Made by a program: the position numbers and the translations under genes. The notes beneath the pieces were generated by a model. It was not told where the DNA came from and ran no database searches. It was given only the letters and a program-made list of their open reading frames with translations. A stretch of DNA of 64,000 nucleotides from Macrolepiota albuminosa (Eukaryota > Basidiomycota > Agaricomycetes > Agaricales > Agaricaceae), in NCBI GenBank assembly GCA_027475525.1, contig JAMWFC010000090.1, forward strand, positions 1-64,000, given 5' to 3'. This document shows positions 12,040-23,311 of this stretch, in pieces. Each line of letters starts with the position of its first letter. Position 1 is the stretch's first letter.

Positions 12040-12475
12040 GAGCCAGCACTGGAAAAAAGAAAGATATTAGGAGGGGGAAAAACGGCCGTCTGAAATCGCC
12101 GCAGCATTGATGAGCCCTTGCTTCTTGCGCGCAAACGACGCAGTGTCAAGTCATGGTCGCGTCCGATCACCCAATGTTATTTCTGGAATGTCGGATAACT
12201 CCGAATCTATCATCATCTTTCGATCAAACTGAATTGAATCGTTGTCTGTTTCCGTAAAGTTTACTTCATAAGGATGAGGTCGCCGCTCCGTTCGTCGGCA
12301 AGGGGGTTGTTTCGCTCACATGACCGTGCCCACACCGCGTGTTTAAAAAACCTTTTTCAACGACCACAATCTAGACTTCAAGGACGTGTTTCAAAGCCAT
12401 GAGTGGTTCACAAGGCGCATCGTTCAAAGGGGCCAAACCATCACAATCTAGACTTCAAGGACGTGTTTCAAAGCC
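12040..12475. other. Divergent intergenic/promoter region
   Basis: Lies between the starts of the RAE1 paralogue (minus) and the SRA-YDG gene (plus). It includes the first copy of a 77-bp duplication that also carries a decoy ATG at 12399. No other feature seen. Confidence 0.5.
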
Positions 12476-12518
12476 ATGAGTGGTTCACAAGGCGCATCGT
12501 TCAAAGGGGCCAAACCAT
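12365..12518. repeat. 77-bp exact tandem duplication (12365-12441, 12442-12518)
   Basis: Duplicates the start codon and first codons of the SRA-YDG gene. Only the second copy leads into the open frame. Confidence 0.95.
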
Positions 12519-14207
12519 CCGAAAGAGAGGGGCGACACAATCCGTATGTGTTTTCGAGCTAGACCTATTATTGTTCTTTTGATTGTTGAAAATAACAGAA
12601 AGTTCATTGGAGAGATTCCTGGCTATCCTGTCGGGTCCAGATTTATGAACCGAAATGAACTATCTGGAACCGGTGTACATGCTCCTCTTAGAGCGGGCAT
12701 CCACGGGGCTAAAGTCGATGGTGCATATTCAGTGGTCCTGTGGGTAGAACATCTTCAGCTCCATTGAGGTGATGTGATGTGTTGAGATGATTTTTTTTTC
12801 AGTTCCTACGGGTATGAAGATGATGAAGATTATGGGGAGACATTGTACGTTCTGCATCGAGATCATCACTCTAAGAATGTTGGCTGATTTGTGGCAGTAT
12901 CTATACAGGCCAGGGTAACCCTTTTTTCGTGATTCCTATTGTTATTGTCTTTTTATCCACGTACTTGCACAGGTGGACGCGTTACTGATTCTTCGAGAAT
13001 TAAGCAAATGCAGGGCAAAGAGGTGAGTAAGCGAATTGTGGCCTGGGAAGGTGACTTCTAGATCTGAAACCTTTCTTTCAGTCTTGGGGTAATAATCATC
13101 AAGCTTCTGATCAAGAATGGAAGTTGGGTAACAAGGCGCTTCAGGTACCGCCACTATATCATTGACGCCAATCCTTTGAATCAGCTCAACTTTTGTGTCG
13201 TAGATTTCATGGTTGAGAGGTACACCTATTCGTGTCATACGAGGCGCTCCTCGAAAGAATGCGGAACTGTACAAATACGCACCATCTGAAGGGTGGGTCC
13301 GTCCTTGCCACTAATTGTGCTTGAGCTTTGTCTTACTTTGAGAAAGCCTACGATATGACGGGCTCTATCGAATAACAAATGTAAGTTATATAATGCTTAC
13401 CTATCTATCAGATGGCTTAAATGATGCTAGGCCTGGAAAGATGAGGGCGCCACTGGTTTCAAGACATGCAAGTTCGTATTTGAAGTGTGTATCACAAATA
13501 AGCTTTGGCTCACAATGTTACTGAGTTTCTGTGTTCAGCGACTACCGAATCAGCTTCCTCTCCCAGGTGGATATCCAACTTCCTTGAATGCTGCGACTGC
13601 GAGCTCCTTAAAGGAATTTAAGGAAGTAGGACTATTTATTCACTTCTCCCCGCGTTTCCAGACTGATCATTTTTCCCAGCTCTTTCGCGTCGGGCAGTCA
13701 TCCGACTTGACAAAATCTTGCATACCTAGCTTTTCTAAACCCATCAAGCCACCACGAACCCCTTTCGTCCCACGACCTCCGTACCGACCTTCCCAAGAGG
13801 AAATAGAGAAACTCAGAGCAAAGAGCAGATCTAAATCAACACCTCACTCTATTACACCCGAATACGCAGGTGCAGATCTATTAAAGTCGAAAGACAAAGC
13901 CGGATATGGATATGGATATGGATATCATCATCGAGAAGATTCATACATCTCTATCTCCGGCGGGGATGAAACCGTCTCTCCTATACTCGGATCCAGTCGC
14001 TTTCCCTATCCACCACGGGATCTCGACAAGTTCTCAAAACGACCGCGATATACTTCTTTTTCTGATGTGAAGTCGGACGAGGAAAATGTTGATGACGGAC
14101 TTCAAGCTGATGATGCTGCGAGACCGTGGGCGGCTGTGAGGGGAAAGAAGAAGTTGCCCCCTTCTTTGACTTTCAAGAAGACGTCTAAGAGTGTGAATGT
14201 CGATTAG
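12476..14207 (+). CDS. SRA-YDG domain protein (UHRF1-like methyl-DNA reader module)
   Basis: The SRA-YDG fold recognises hemimethylated or methylated cytosine and in many eukaryotes guides maintenance methylation. Starting at ATG 12476 (MSGSQGASFKGAKPSER), exons joined by short introns give FIGEIPGYPVGSRFMNR, ELSGTGVHAPLRAGIHG, DGAYSVVLS, GYEDDEDYGE, IYTGQ, GGRVTDSSRIKQMQGKE, GTPIRVIRGAP, RYDGLYRIT, AWKDEGATGFKTCKFVFE and RLPNQLPLP. These match the SRA core in order. The last exon is long and low in complexity, with a (GY)4 run at about 13,904 and acidic stretches, and ends at 14207 (KKTSKSVNVD). No RING, PHD or tandem-Tudor domain is seen, so this is a short fungal SRA protein and not a full UHRF1. 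Exact splice sites in the middle (13,130-13,450) are my best reading. Confidence 0.8.
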
Positions 14208-14745
14208 GAGGTTTTTGGAAGTATATCATATCTTGGGTGACTTTATATCTTGCAAGCAGTCGCGTACGTATTAATATTTGTATAATGTTATTTGTAAATA
14301 TCGACGAGCAGAGGGGCCCGGGGAGGGAGGGGTTACCCGGGTTCGATTCGGGGTATCAGATTACATTGCCTTTTAACTTGCAATCTAAACTTGTATAGTT
14401 ACTTGGTCGATAGATTAACGTCGTCATTTTTTGTTGAATACGTACTATAACTTTTCTTGCTATATCAATTATCGAGTGAGGATAGAATTTAGTTTGTCAT
14501 TCAAGTTCTACAGTTGTTCAAGTAACGTACATTTCTACGCATATATATAGATATATGTTAGTCCCGCAGGACTGAGTGATCCACAACCGCGTGTATAGGA
14601 CACGAAAACAGAAAAAAGAAATCGCTACAACGGGACAATAAAAATCATAAACAAATCGTAAATGGACCTTCAAACCTATCCAACGTCGCACAGCCGAGAG
14701 AGAGAGAGAGAGATCTCGTACCTCGAACTAGATTCCGTCGGGGCG
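14208..14745. other. Convergent intergenic region
   Basis: 3' flanks of the SRA-YDG gene (plus) and TPS1 (minus). AT-rich, with a short (GA)n run near 14,698-14,711. No gene seen. Confidence 0.55.
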
Positions 14746-16716
14746 CTATAGCTCAGGAGACGGCGGTGTCCCATTCGCATGCACAACAGTCCCATTACCA
14801 TTAACAGTCGGCAACTTGTCACCACCAATCCCATTGATCCCATTCCCATTCACATATTTCGCGCCGACCTCAACAAGAATATCCGCAGCCTCTCCGCCCT
14901 CCCTATCATCCACATCAATCCTATCCATCTCCCTGATAAAACTCGACCCCCAGAACGCAGCCGAGTACTTATTAACGTACTTGAACAGCTTGCGGTGGTT
15001 CTCGGCGCGCGTCGCGGCGTCCATGGTGACGGCCTCGTGTATCGCGTCTGCGACTTGTTGCGAGTCCCATGGGTTGACGACTATAGACCCGTTCAGGCTT
15101 TGTGCGGCGCCGGCGAACTCGGAGATGATCATGACGCCTTGTCTGGCTTGTTGGCATGCGATGTATTCGTATGAGACCTAGAACGGTGGTTGGTGGTGGG
15201 TGGTGAGGGGATGTGGTATACGAAGGGAGAAGGAAGGATGGATGGGACGTACGAGGTTCATTCCGTCTCTGGTGCTGGAGACGAGGCAGACGTCGCTTAC
15301 TGCGTACAACGCACAGAGCTCATCGAACGCAAGGGACTTGTGCATGAAGTGTATAGGCATGAACTCGACGGTGCCAAAACGCCCGTTGATGCGCCCGACG
15401 AGCTCGTTCACCGTCGACCGCAGGTTCTGGTACTCCTCCACGTCTTGACGCGATGGGACTGCCAGTTGGACTAGAACAACCTTGTTTTCGTCGTCAGGCA
15501 AGCTGTGAAGGGTGCAATGGAACCCAGCCCGTACGTACCTTGCCGATCCATTCAGGGTGTTGTGTGAGGAACAATTCGAGCGCGTGAAGCTTTTGCGGGA
15601 CGCCTTTGATGTAGTCCAGCCGGTCGACTCCGGGTGTTGTGTGAGGAACAATTCGAGCGCGTGAAGCTTTTGCGGGACGCCTTTGATGTAGTCCAGCCGG
15701 TCGACTCCACGATGACCTTGACGCCGCTGAAACGCTGCTCGAGCTGCGTGATACGGTTTTGTACGGCTTCGCGTTTGAGGTTCTGGAATTTGGTGAAACT
15801 GTCAGCTAGCGGTAGTCCCACGATGTGGACATGGAACGCACGTTGATAAGGAGGCGGGCTCGATGCCGATAGGGAATGTGCCGACGTGGACGAGACGGCC
15901 TTCGAACTCGACGCCGTTGGGCATGGTGGCGAGACCGAGTATGCGGGTGCATGAGGAGAGGAAGTGGCGGGCGTAGTCGTAGGTGTGGAAGCCGATGAGG
16001 TCACAGGAGAGCACGCCAAGAAGGATTTCTCTGCGCACTGGGAGGATCCTACAGGGGCCAGTGGTCAGGGGCGTTTACATAATCTAGACTGGGAGGACGG
16101 ACCTGTAGATCTCGCTGCTGGGGAAAGGCGTGTGCAGGAAGAACCCAATCTTGATGCCTGGTACATCAGTGGACGAGGCAGAAGCAGGCGTGTCGCCTTC
16201 GATGCCTTGTGTGATTTTCGACAGTTCCACGGCAGTGGTTCCATCGACTAGCCCGCGTAAAAGCTTCGGGAGGAGCATGAGATGGTAGTCCTGGACCCAG
16301 ACCAGTGCGCCGGGCGTGAGCTGTGTGCGCACGGCCTCTGCAAAGCGCAAATTCGCCTGGCGGTACGCGAGCCAGTTCTCCTCGTCGAAATTCATCTCGC
16401 CCGGGTGGTAGTGGAATAGAGGCCACAGGATCGAGTTGGAGAAGCCGTTGTAGTGGCGGTCGGCGACGTCGTCGTCGAGGTACACGGCCTGGCACGAGTA
16501 CTCGTCCATGAGCCGCCTGTCGACGAGCGGTCGGTCTTTAGGGGGAATAAAGAAACCGGGCCAGCCGATCCAGGTGAAGTTGAGAGACTTTTTGAAGCCA
16601 GAGAGGGCAGAGACGAGGCCGCCTGAGGACATTTTGAAATGGTAGTTGCCCGCAGCATCTTTGTTGATGGTGATGGGGAGACGGTTGGAGACGACGATGA
16701 GGTGGCCGCCCTGCAT
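14746..16716 (-). CDS. tps1: Alpha,alpha-trehalose-6-phosphate synthase (UDP-forming)
   Basis: GT20 cytosolic enzyme joining UDP-glucose and glucose-6-phosphate, the first step of trehalose synthesis. It starts at ATG 16716 (MQGGHLIVVSNRLPITI). Exons: 16103-16716, 15842-16048, 15539-15798 (containing a 77-bp duplication), 15253-15480 and 14746-15177. Signature segments are GGLVSALSGF, WIGWPG, WVQDYHLMLLPKLLR, IGFFLHTPFPSSEIYR, IGFHTYDYARHFLSS, GTFPIGIEP, VDRLDYIKGVPQKL, VPSRQDVEEYQNLR, NGRFGTVEFMPIHFMH, SSTRDGMNLV and SEFAGAAQSL. The C-terminus is a short Gly/Asn-rich tail. No phosphatase domain is present, as expected for TPS1. After collapsing the duplication, one base is still missing between KVIV and GVDR at 15708/15709, so the assembled frame is broken by assembly error rather than by decay. 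Confidence 0.92.
15555..15708. repeat. 77-bp exact tandem duplication (15555-15631, 15632-15708)
   Basis: Duplicates the conserved TPS1 segment from VDRLDYIKG to LTQHP. Such a duplication would destroy this essential active-site region. Confidence 0.95.
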
Positions 16717-17092
16717 GGTGTGGAAGCCAAGGCCAAGGAGAGATGATCGACCCTTCTGATATTTAAAGCCTCGATTTCCTCGAAAACTACACCCACTGCG
16801 CCGGATTGGGAATGATTATCAGATCGTAACCTCCCGGTTATTTCCCTGTCCGACTCTTATGGAAAGTTTCAGCTAAAGCCACGGCTGTGGAGAATCCGAA
16901 CGACATTCCAGGTCTGCAGGAACATGGCTTCAGACATCAGTTCTGCATGATTGGCAAGCCCCGATGTAACCCCAATTGGTCGGCCAGCAGCGCTTTTCCC
17001 TCATCAAAGTAACATTCTTACGGTCCGGCGCGACAACATGCATTTTTAAATTCACAACTACATACGGTACGGACAACGGCACGCCGTCAGAC
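16717..17092. other. Intergenic region between RPP0 and TPS1
   Basis: Both flanking genes are on the minus strand. It should contain the TPS1 promoter and the RPP0 3' UTR. Nothing else seen. Confidence 0.55.
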
Positions 17093-18380
17093 TTAATCGA
17101 ACAGACCGAAGCCCTGCGACCACGCGGTGCAATCAGAATCCCAAGTTTGATCAAAATAGGACTGGTACCCACCATATCGTCGTCGGACTCTTCCTCCTTC
17201 TCCTCCTCTTTGGCGGCGGCAGGTGCGGCATCGGCAGCAGCGGGAGCAGCCGCCGCAACAGGCGCGGCCGCAGCAAACGCCTCGGGGTTGGCAAGGTACT
17301 CTTTGATCTAAAAACAGGAGGGATGAGTACGGATTCGTGGACAAGGATGATTAGCTCCATCATATCCAAAAGAAATCTCAGCAGTGCATCTTTGAGATGC
17401 TCAGGATTTTCAGTGTGTAAAAGTAGTCATGTGGACAGGTGTCTGTGAACGAATATGACTCGTACCTTCTCAACGGCAGGGAAACTGTACTCGGTCTCGA
17501 GAGCGACAGCGACAAGGTTCTTGTACGCGTTGACGAGGGAGTGGGTGACCGAGACGATAGTGGGGTAGTTGAGGGCCAAGGAGATGGCCGCAATATTCTT
17601 GACACCCGACAAGAAGCGGTCCACGAGCTCCGACTCGTCAATATCAAGGACCTCGGGCGAGAACGCGTTGCCGTTGTCAAAGATCTGGACAACAGTCATA
17701 CCGTAGGTGAACGGCGAGATGTTGAGCATGTTCAGGAGGGTGGCTTCGGATGTGCCGACGCGCGTACCGGCAGTGACGACTTTGACGTCTGACACGATTT
17801 CGATGGTACCACGGGCGATCTTGGTGGGGATACCAAGGGCCTGGAAGAAGGAGGTCTTGCCGGGTTCCATGCCGGTGTTGGCGGCGGGGACGACGACGTC
17901 CTTGGGGGCAAAGGCACCGGCACGGGCAGGGGCGGCGACCTTGTTGGCGACGATGAGGTCGCGAACGTCCTTGAGTTCCTTGTCGGTGAACACGAAACCG
18001 ACGTTGCCTCTGACGTGCGGGAGCAGACGCTCGTACTGGGGCTGTTCAGCCAGGATAGTGCGAAGAGCACGGCGGACCATGGTGTTCTTGCCCATGAGGA
18101 CGACACCCTTGCCGCGGAGTGCGACACGGATCTGGTGCATCTGGTTAGAGCCGACGTTGTCGACATTGACGATGAAGATAGAGGCTGGTTTATGATTGCG
18201 ACACGGATCTGGTGCATCTGGTTAGAGCCGACGTTGTCGACATTGACGATGAAGATAGAGGCTGGTTTATGATATCAGAAAAAAATATGATAGACGAACT
18301 GAGTGGGACTTACGGTATTTGGCCAAAAGCTCCCTGAGCTTCTGGAAGTAGAGCTCCTTTTCAGCACGAGTGGCACCCAT
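17093..18380 (-). CDS. rpp0: 60S acidic ribosomal protein P0
   Basis: Stalk-base protein of the large ribosomal subunit (uL10 family) that anchors the P1/P2 dimers. Exons: 18314-18380 ([17 protein letters not shown]), then from 18261 (or its duplicate at 18184) to 17466, then 17173-17307, then 17093-17113. Exon 2 holds [34 protein letters not shown] and the rRNA-binding domain. Exon 3 encodes the Ala-rich hinge and [13 protein letters not shown]. The last 7-codon exon supplies the diagnostic tail GFGLFD after a 59-nt intron. The 77-bp duplication at 18120-18273 repeats the end of intron 1 and the start of exon 2. One copy removed gives an uninterrupted P0. Confidence 0.95.
18120..18273. repeat. 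77-bp exact tandem duplication (18120-18196, 18197-18273)
   Basis: Repeats the intron-1 acceptor and first codons of exon 2 of RPP0, an essential single-copy-type gene that could not tolerate it. Confidence 0.95.
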
Positions 18381-18816
18381 TGTAGATTTTGGTCAACTGC
18401 GATGCGTTAATTCCACCACGACAAAAGAACAACCAACATACGTGTTTTTGGTTAAAGTAAGCCTCCCTATTGACCTCTGCACACAACAAATGAGAGCATC
18501 GTCAGAGACAACAACAAAGGACATACCGAAGTGTGCCAATGGATTTTTCAAGGCAGACAGTCGTGGACGGTTGATAGTCTGACCAGGCTAAACTTTTGTG
18601 TGGATAGGCGGAATTAAGGTTCAGGCTCCGCTTCGGAAGGACCCGGACGTGCAGCGCCAGCGCAACGGTTAAAATTACTGCACGCACACGAGCATCACGC
18701 ACCGGATGTCATGGAATGCTGCGATGGTGCAAAGTCCGAGCTCTGGACGGACACGGCTCCAGTCTCGCCAGTGTATTCACATCGTGTGTTTCTTTCTTGG
18801 CTCACCCACGCGCTGA
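18381..18816. other. Divergent promoter region
   Basis: Lies between RPP0 (minus) and the PPR-like gene (plus). The true first exon of the PPR-like gene may lie here, since its open frame has no ATG. No other feature seen. Confidence 0.5.
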
Positions 18817-21800
18817 CTGACTCTTATTAGCCACCGTGCGCGCTCACAAACATTCAGAGATATTTCTCGGCGTCGACTACACGCAGACTCTTCAAAATCC
18901 ATAACCCAAAAAGCTATTTCGTTTATCACCAGGCGCATAAGCGGCTATCTCGGAGAACCCACTACGAATGCGTCTCTGGAGTTTGACTCTGCCGCCATCG
19001 AGCCTCCTTCCCCTGCATCGAGCATCGCCCCAGCGTTCGCCACTCTCTCTGCATTCCTCTCCTTCAAAAATCCCACTCCCACTTCACACCCGAAAAAGCT
19101 TTCCCTTGATACCATTCGACTTCTTTATACCTCCATCAAGACCCAAGGACAACTCCATCTCTTCTCCCAGAAACAACTCACAGAACTAATCAGTCTATTC
19201 GGCACCATTTCCCTCCGAGACCCCCGCAACGGTCTTATCTACCTCAGCAAACTCTCGCCGTACGTCACTCCAAACGGCGACGACGAACAACAGTGGGACT
19301 TTCTCTTAGAAGTTGCGCGTGATAAACAAAAGACACTCAAGATGCATTTGAACGGGACGGACGGATTCTGGCTCATGCGTGCATTGTTGACCAAGGTGGT
19401 CTTGGCAGAAGGCGAGACGTCTTTAACGCCAGGTAAGGCCGTCCTCACTTCGTCCCCTGCTCCCCTGACTCATTTTCTCAGACGACCCCAGGGAAAAAGC
19501 CCTCTCGGAAGCCACGAAGCACTACCTCCGCATCTGGCGACACGCCTACGACATCGAAATCCATCTCCCCCTGCTTCAAAAATGGTTCGACCTCGGCACC
19601 CAGAAAGACACAGCAGCCCTCGTCAACCGCCTCTGCCGCGTCCTCGAACTCCACATCTACCCCAACTCTCGGCTCATCGAGGTCCTCTGGCGCCTCATCC
19701 TCAGACGCACGCTCCCCCTCGTTCCCGATCTCAAATCTCGCATCCTCGCTATGGTCACCAAGCGCCTCTCGCCGCAGTTTACCGAGACGCGCCAAGCGCA
19801 CGACGAAAAGAGGAATATCAAGTCTAATAATGCCCCGTCGCCGTTGGTAGAAGAACACCGCCATACCCTAGGCACTCGCGAGCTGAGCAACGCCCTCGGT
19901 ACGGCTCTGTTCCCCACCTATGCCGCACCGGGAAGCCGTGAGGCTTCCCCCGAAGTCAACCACTGGGCGACCGAACAAGCTCGCCAAGCATTCGCGCCTG
20001 CACTTGGGCAAGACGTCCAATGGGGCAACCTGCTCTTGCTCGCAATACACCAGTCTGAGCGCTTGAACGTGGCCCCTCCAGCGGCAGAAGAAGACACTGC
20101 TTCCCAGGAGGATATCACAGGCGATTGGCGTCCGGTGTTAGTCTTGAATGCGTTGGAGCGTGGGACCGGCGGGGTTGAAGGCGGCAGAATCATGCGAGCT
20201 GATACGAGAGAGAGCGTGCAGGGGGTTGTGAGGCCGCTTTGGCGGACGTGGAAAGCCGGAGACGACGGGACGCGTTCTGTCAACGTCGCGACTTCTCGTC
20301 CTATCGCAGCTGCGTTCTTCCGTCTTGCAGCCAAGGTGGTCGATGGGCCGCTTACAGACGCGTGTTATCGTTTCTGCGTGAAGCATGATTTGTTCCGGGG
20401 CGGCGAGAAGCTCGCGGAGGAGGCTATGCATAGCTGGGCGGATCTGAACGCTGCGTACGTGTTGGCTGTTGCTGCGTGTCGCGGGGTGGGGTGGCAAGCT
20501 GCTTTTGAAGAGACTCAAATCTCGGGGAACAGGGATTTGGTGCTCGCGACGCTGTTTTTTCATTATGTGTTGACCGATCTGAGGATCGGGTATCAGGTGT
20601 ACGTGTATGCAGTCAAGAGGGGGTATACCCTAGGAGAGAGGCCGCTACATATGATGGCAATGAAGCTCGCGACACCGGAGACGTGGCAGCTTGCCGTGCC
20701 CCTGCTTGAGCGCCCTGGGATATCGAGACGGAGACAGGAGGAGTTGTTGATTGCGATTCTTCGTGTCCTGCAGACAGAGCGGATGCAGTTTGTGGAACCG
20801 AGGCTTGCGAAGATGCTTGGGGACGCCTTGTGGAAGCTGTATCAAGACACGGCACCACACAATAAGCACAAGTACCCGATACGGTTCGTTTTTTCCATTA
20901 TGATTGCCTCGGAACACCCCGCTCGTGCTATCGCCATCGTCGAGGCTATCCATCGCAATGCGCCCCCGACTTTCTTCACGACACGTCTCCTGCTGCGGCT
21001 CATGCGCACCTTGGTTCGGCACCGCTATATCAGCCTGACGCACCGCGTACACCGACTTGTCTCGAAAGACCCCGCCCACGCTCGCGCCGCAGCCGATTTC
21101 AGGCGCAAGCTGACGCACAGCCTAGCTCGTGCGGGCGCTTACACAGCCGCCAGGCGCGCTTATGGGCATGGTCTCGATTTGAAAAAGGACAAAGTGTGGC
21201 GCACCCCTCGCGAGGCGATGACGCGGGCTGTCAGGTTCAACGCACGCACGCCGTCGGCGAAGCACACGCTTCCTATTGTGTCGATGTTGAATCGCGCGCC
21301 TACGCATCCGCCGACGATGCACGCACGCCGTCGGCGAAGCACACGCTTCCTATTGTGTCGATGTTGAATCGCGCGCCTACGCATCCGCCGACGATCAGTA
21401 CGCTGCGACGCTGCTCGTGCGTGCCCACCGCGCGTTTGCGGCGCGCAAGGTCCTGGAGCGGTCTCTCCCGCATCTCGACAGCAAGACTGTGACGACGATT
21501 GGGAATACGATTCTTGATGGTTTGCTTACGCGGCATGTTGTTCGCAACGGGCGACTTGTGAGGCAAGTGCTGCACATGAAGGAAAAGATGGAGAAGACGT
21601 ATGGGTTCAAGCCTGATCGTGTTACTGTCAACATCATGATTAAGAGTCTGTTGCGCTGGCGTGGGATGGTCGACGCACCCAAGATCAGAGGGATGTTCGA
21701 CCACATGGTGCGATGTGGGTACCCTGCGTCGGGACAGTGGATAGCTCGGGGAGACGATGCGCCGTTTGGGACGCGTGCGGCGAGCGTGGCGGTGAATATC

Positions 21801-22028
21801 GCGGATGTGAATGAGAAGATTGTGTTTGAGAAGCATGTGAGGCCGTTGTACAAGATGTTTATAAAGGCGTTGTTTACGAGGGGAGATGGGGCGGCTGCGA
21901 GGAGGGTGGTGGGGATATTGAAGGAAGAGGGGGGCAGGGCAGTGAGGATGAGGCAGGAGCGGAATCAGGCGCGCTGGGAAGGGATACAGAGGAAGAACGC
22001 AGGCCTAGGTACTAGATTCCTAAAATAG
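18817..22028 (+). CDS. Large PPR/TPR-like helical protein, probably organellar; 5' end unresolved
   Basis: The frame opens after a stop at 18814 and runs to a donor at 19432, is spliced to 19482, and continues to 22028. No in-frame ATG exists before 19342, so a short upstream exon is likely. The protein is alpha-helical and rich in Arg/Leu, with PPR-like units near the C-terminus (KPDRVTVNIMIKSLLRW, KIRGMFDHMVRCGYP, YKMFIKALFTRGDGAAARRV). The N-terminal part holds LTELISLFGTISL and QQWDFLLEVARDKQKTLKMH. Such proteins usually act on mitochondrial RNA; that role is inferred. The 77-bp duplication at 21242-21395 breaks the frame. After collapse one base is still needed at 21395/21396 to pass from NRAPTHPPT into QYAATLLVRAHRAF, the same one-base loss seen in TPS1. 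Confidence 0.7.
21242..21395. repeat. 77-bp exact tandem duplication (21242-21318, 21319-21395)
   Basis: Lies inside the PPR-like coding region and splits it into two frames. Confidence 0.95.
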
Positions 22029-22093
22029 CGACGCGTTATTTGGCTGTAAATAGGAATCGAGATCGTGACGTTGTCTCTCTCCTCTTTACGTCC

Positions 22094-23311
22094 ATGGCAG
22101 TGTTTTCGCGTCTCTTGCCTGCTCTCGCCAGTGCCTATGGGCTCCAATCCAGTAAGTGCGCCACAATTCCAAAATACGGCTAGCTCACCGCCACAAGTCT
22201 TTGCTCTGGCTTTCGTGCCTCTGCAAAACGAGAAGTACTATGACCTTTGTGGCGCTCTTGGTTTCCTCTCTACGACATTTGTCTCACTCTATTATCCCTC
22301 CCTCAAGGCCAAGTTTATTGACGGCGCCCCTGGCTCGCTTCCATCTCTTGTGAACTTTGCACCGAGACAGCTTCTGCTCAGTGCCGCCCTGGGTATCTGG
22401 ACTGCACGCCTGGGCACCTTCTTGGCCCTCGTATGCCCCTTTATTCTGAAACATGTCTCGACGTAATATTATCCTTATCACAGCGCGCGATCAGAGCCGG
22501 TGGAGATTCTCGTTTCGATCAAGTCAAAACCCAACCTGCGAATTTCGCAGGATTTTGGTTCGCCCAAGGTACGTACACTTCTCTGGCGATGGTGTACGGG
22601 TGAATACCGCTCACAACAGAAACCATAGCCACGTGGATATCCCTCGTTGGACTACCTGTTTATTTGTGTAATACTCTTCAGCCTGCGCACCTCCATCCGA
22701 GATTGAACGTGCGCGACTATGCGTCCATCGCGTTCTTTGCTGGCTCTTTGCTCTTTGAAGTCGTCGCTGATCGCCAGAAATCGGCTTGGAGACGCGCCAA
22801 GGAACGTAAAGAGCACGACGAACGCTTCATCACCAGCGGTTTGTGGAGTATCAGCCGGCACCCAAAGTAATGCAAACCATTCATTACTTGAAGAAAGTTT
22901 AGATGATGTTAATGTTTATTTTTAAACAGTTATGTTGGCGAGGTGGGAATCTGGACAGGCATTTGGGCGTTGTCCACTACTTCACTGCAGACCTCTGCTT
23001 TCCCGCGTGGCGCTGTCGCCTTCGCCGCGCTTAGTCCTCTCTTTACATGGTTCTTGATCCGTAACGTTCGTTTTGTTTTCCGATTCGGTTTGCTCTTTTA
23101 TGTTGTTCATGATGATGTCGATTTTTCAAGGTGTCGGGTGTTCCGCCCCTTGAGCGGTCTGCGGACGAGAAATACGGGGATGATCCCAAGTGGGTGCATT
23201 ATAAGCGGTGCGGTCTTTTTCAGCTGTTGTTGTGTATCCATCCATACGAGTAACGTGTTTGTTCCATGTAGGACCGTTCCGGTTTTTTGGCCTTGGGGTT
23301 CTGCTAATTAG
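22094..23311 (+). CDS. DUF1295 / steroid-5-alpha-reductase-like integral membrane protein
   Basis: Starts at ATG 22094 (MAVFSRLLPALASAYGLQ) and ends at 23311 (FWPWGSAN), with about five short introns. Hydrophobic helices are visible in FALAFVPLQ, YDLCGALGFLSTTFVSLYY, LLLSAALGIWTARLGTFLA, WISLVGLPVYL and IAFFAGSLLFEVVADRQK. The C-terminal signature GLWSISRHPNYVGEVGIWTG, then PLFTWFLI, is the NADPH-binding type tail shared by DUF1295 proteins, ICMT and sterol reductases. Members are ER or plasma-membrane enzymes of uncertain substrate; the exact reaction is unknown here. It begins only 66 bp after the PPR-like stop, on the same strand. Confidence 0.85.

Noticed and set aside
12399..12401. Upstream start codon for the SRA-YDG gene
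   Set aside because: It is the duplicate of the ATG at 12476 inside a 77-bp duplication and does not lead into the gene frame.
14779..15474. Plus-strand ORFs opposite TPS1
   Set aside because: Antisense shadows of TPS1 exons.
17707..18195. 162-codon plus-strand ORF
   Set aside because: Antisense shadow of RPP0; no domain.
19478..21118. Several minus-strand ORFs over 100 codons
   Set aside because: Antisense shadows of the GC-rich PPR-like gene.
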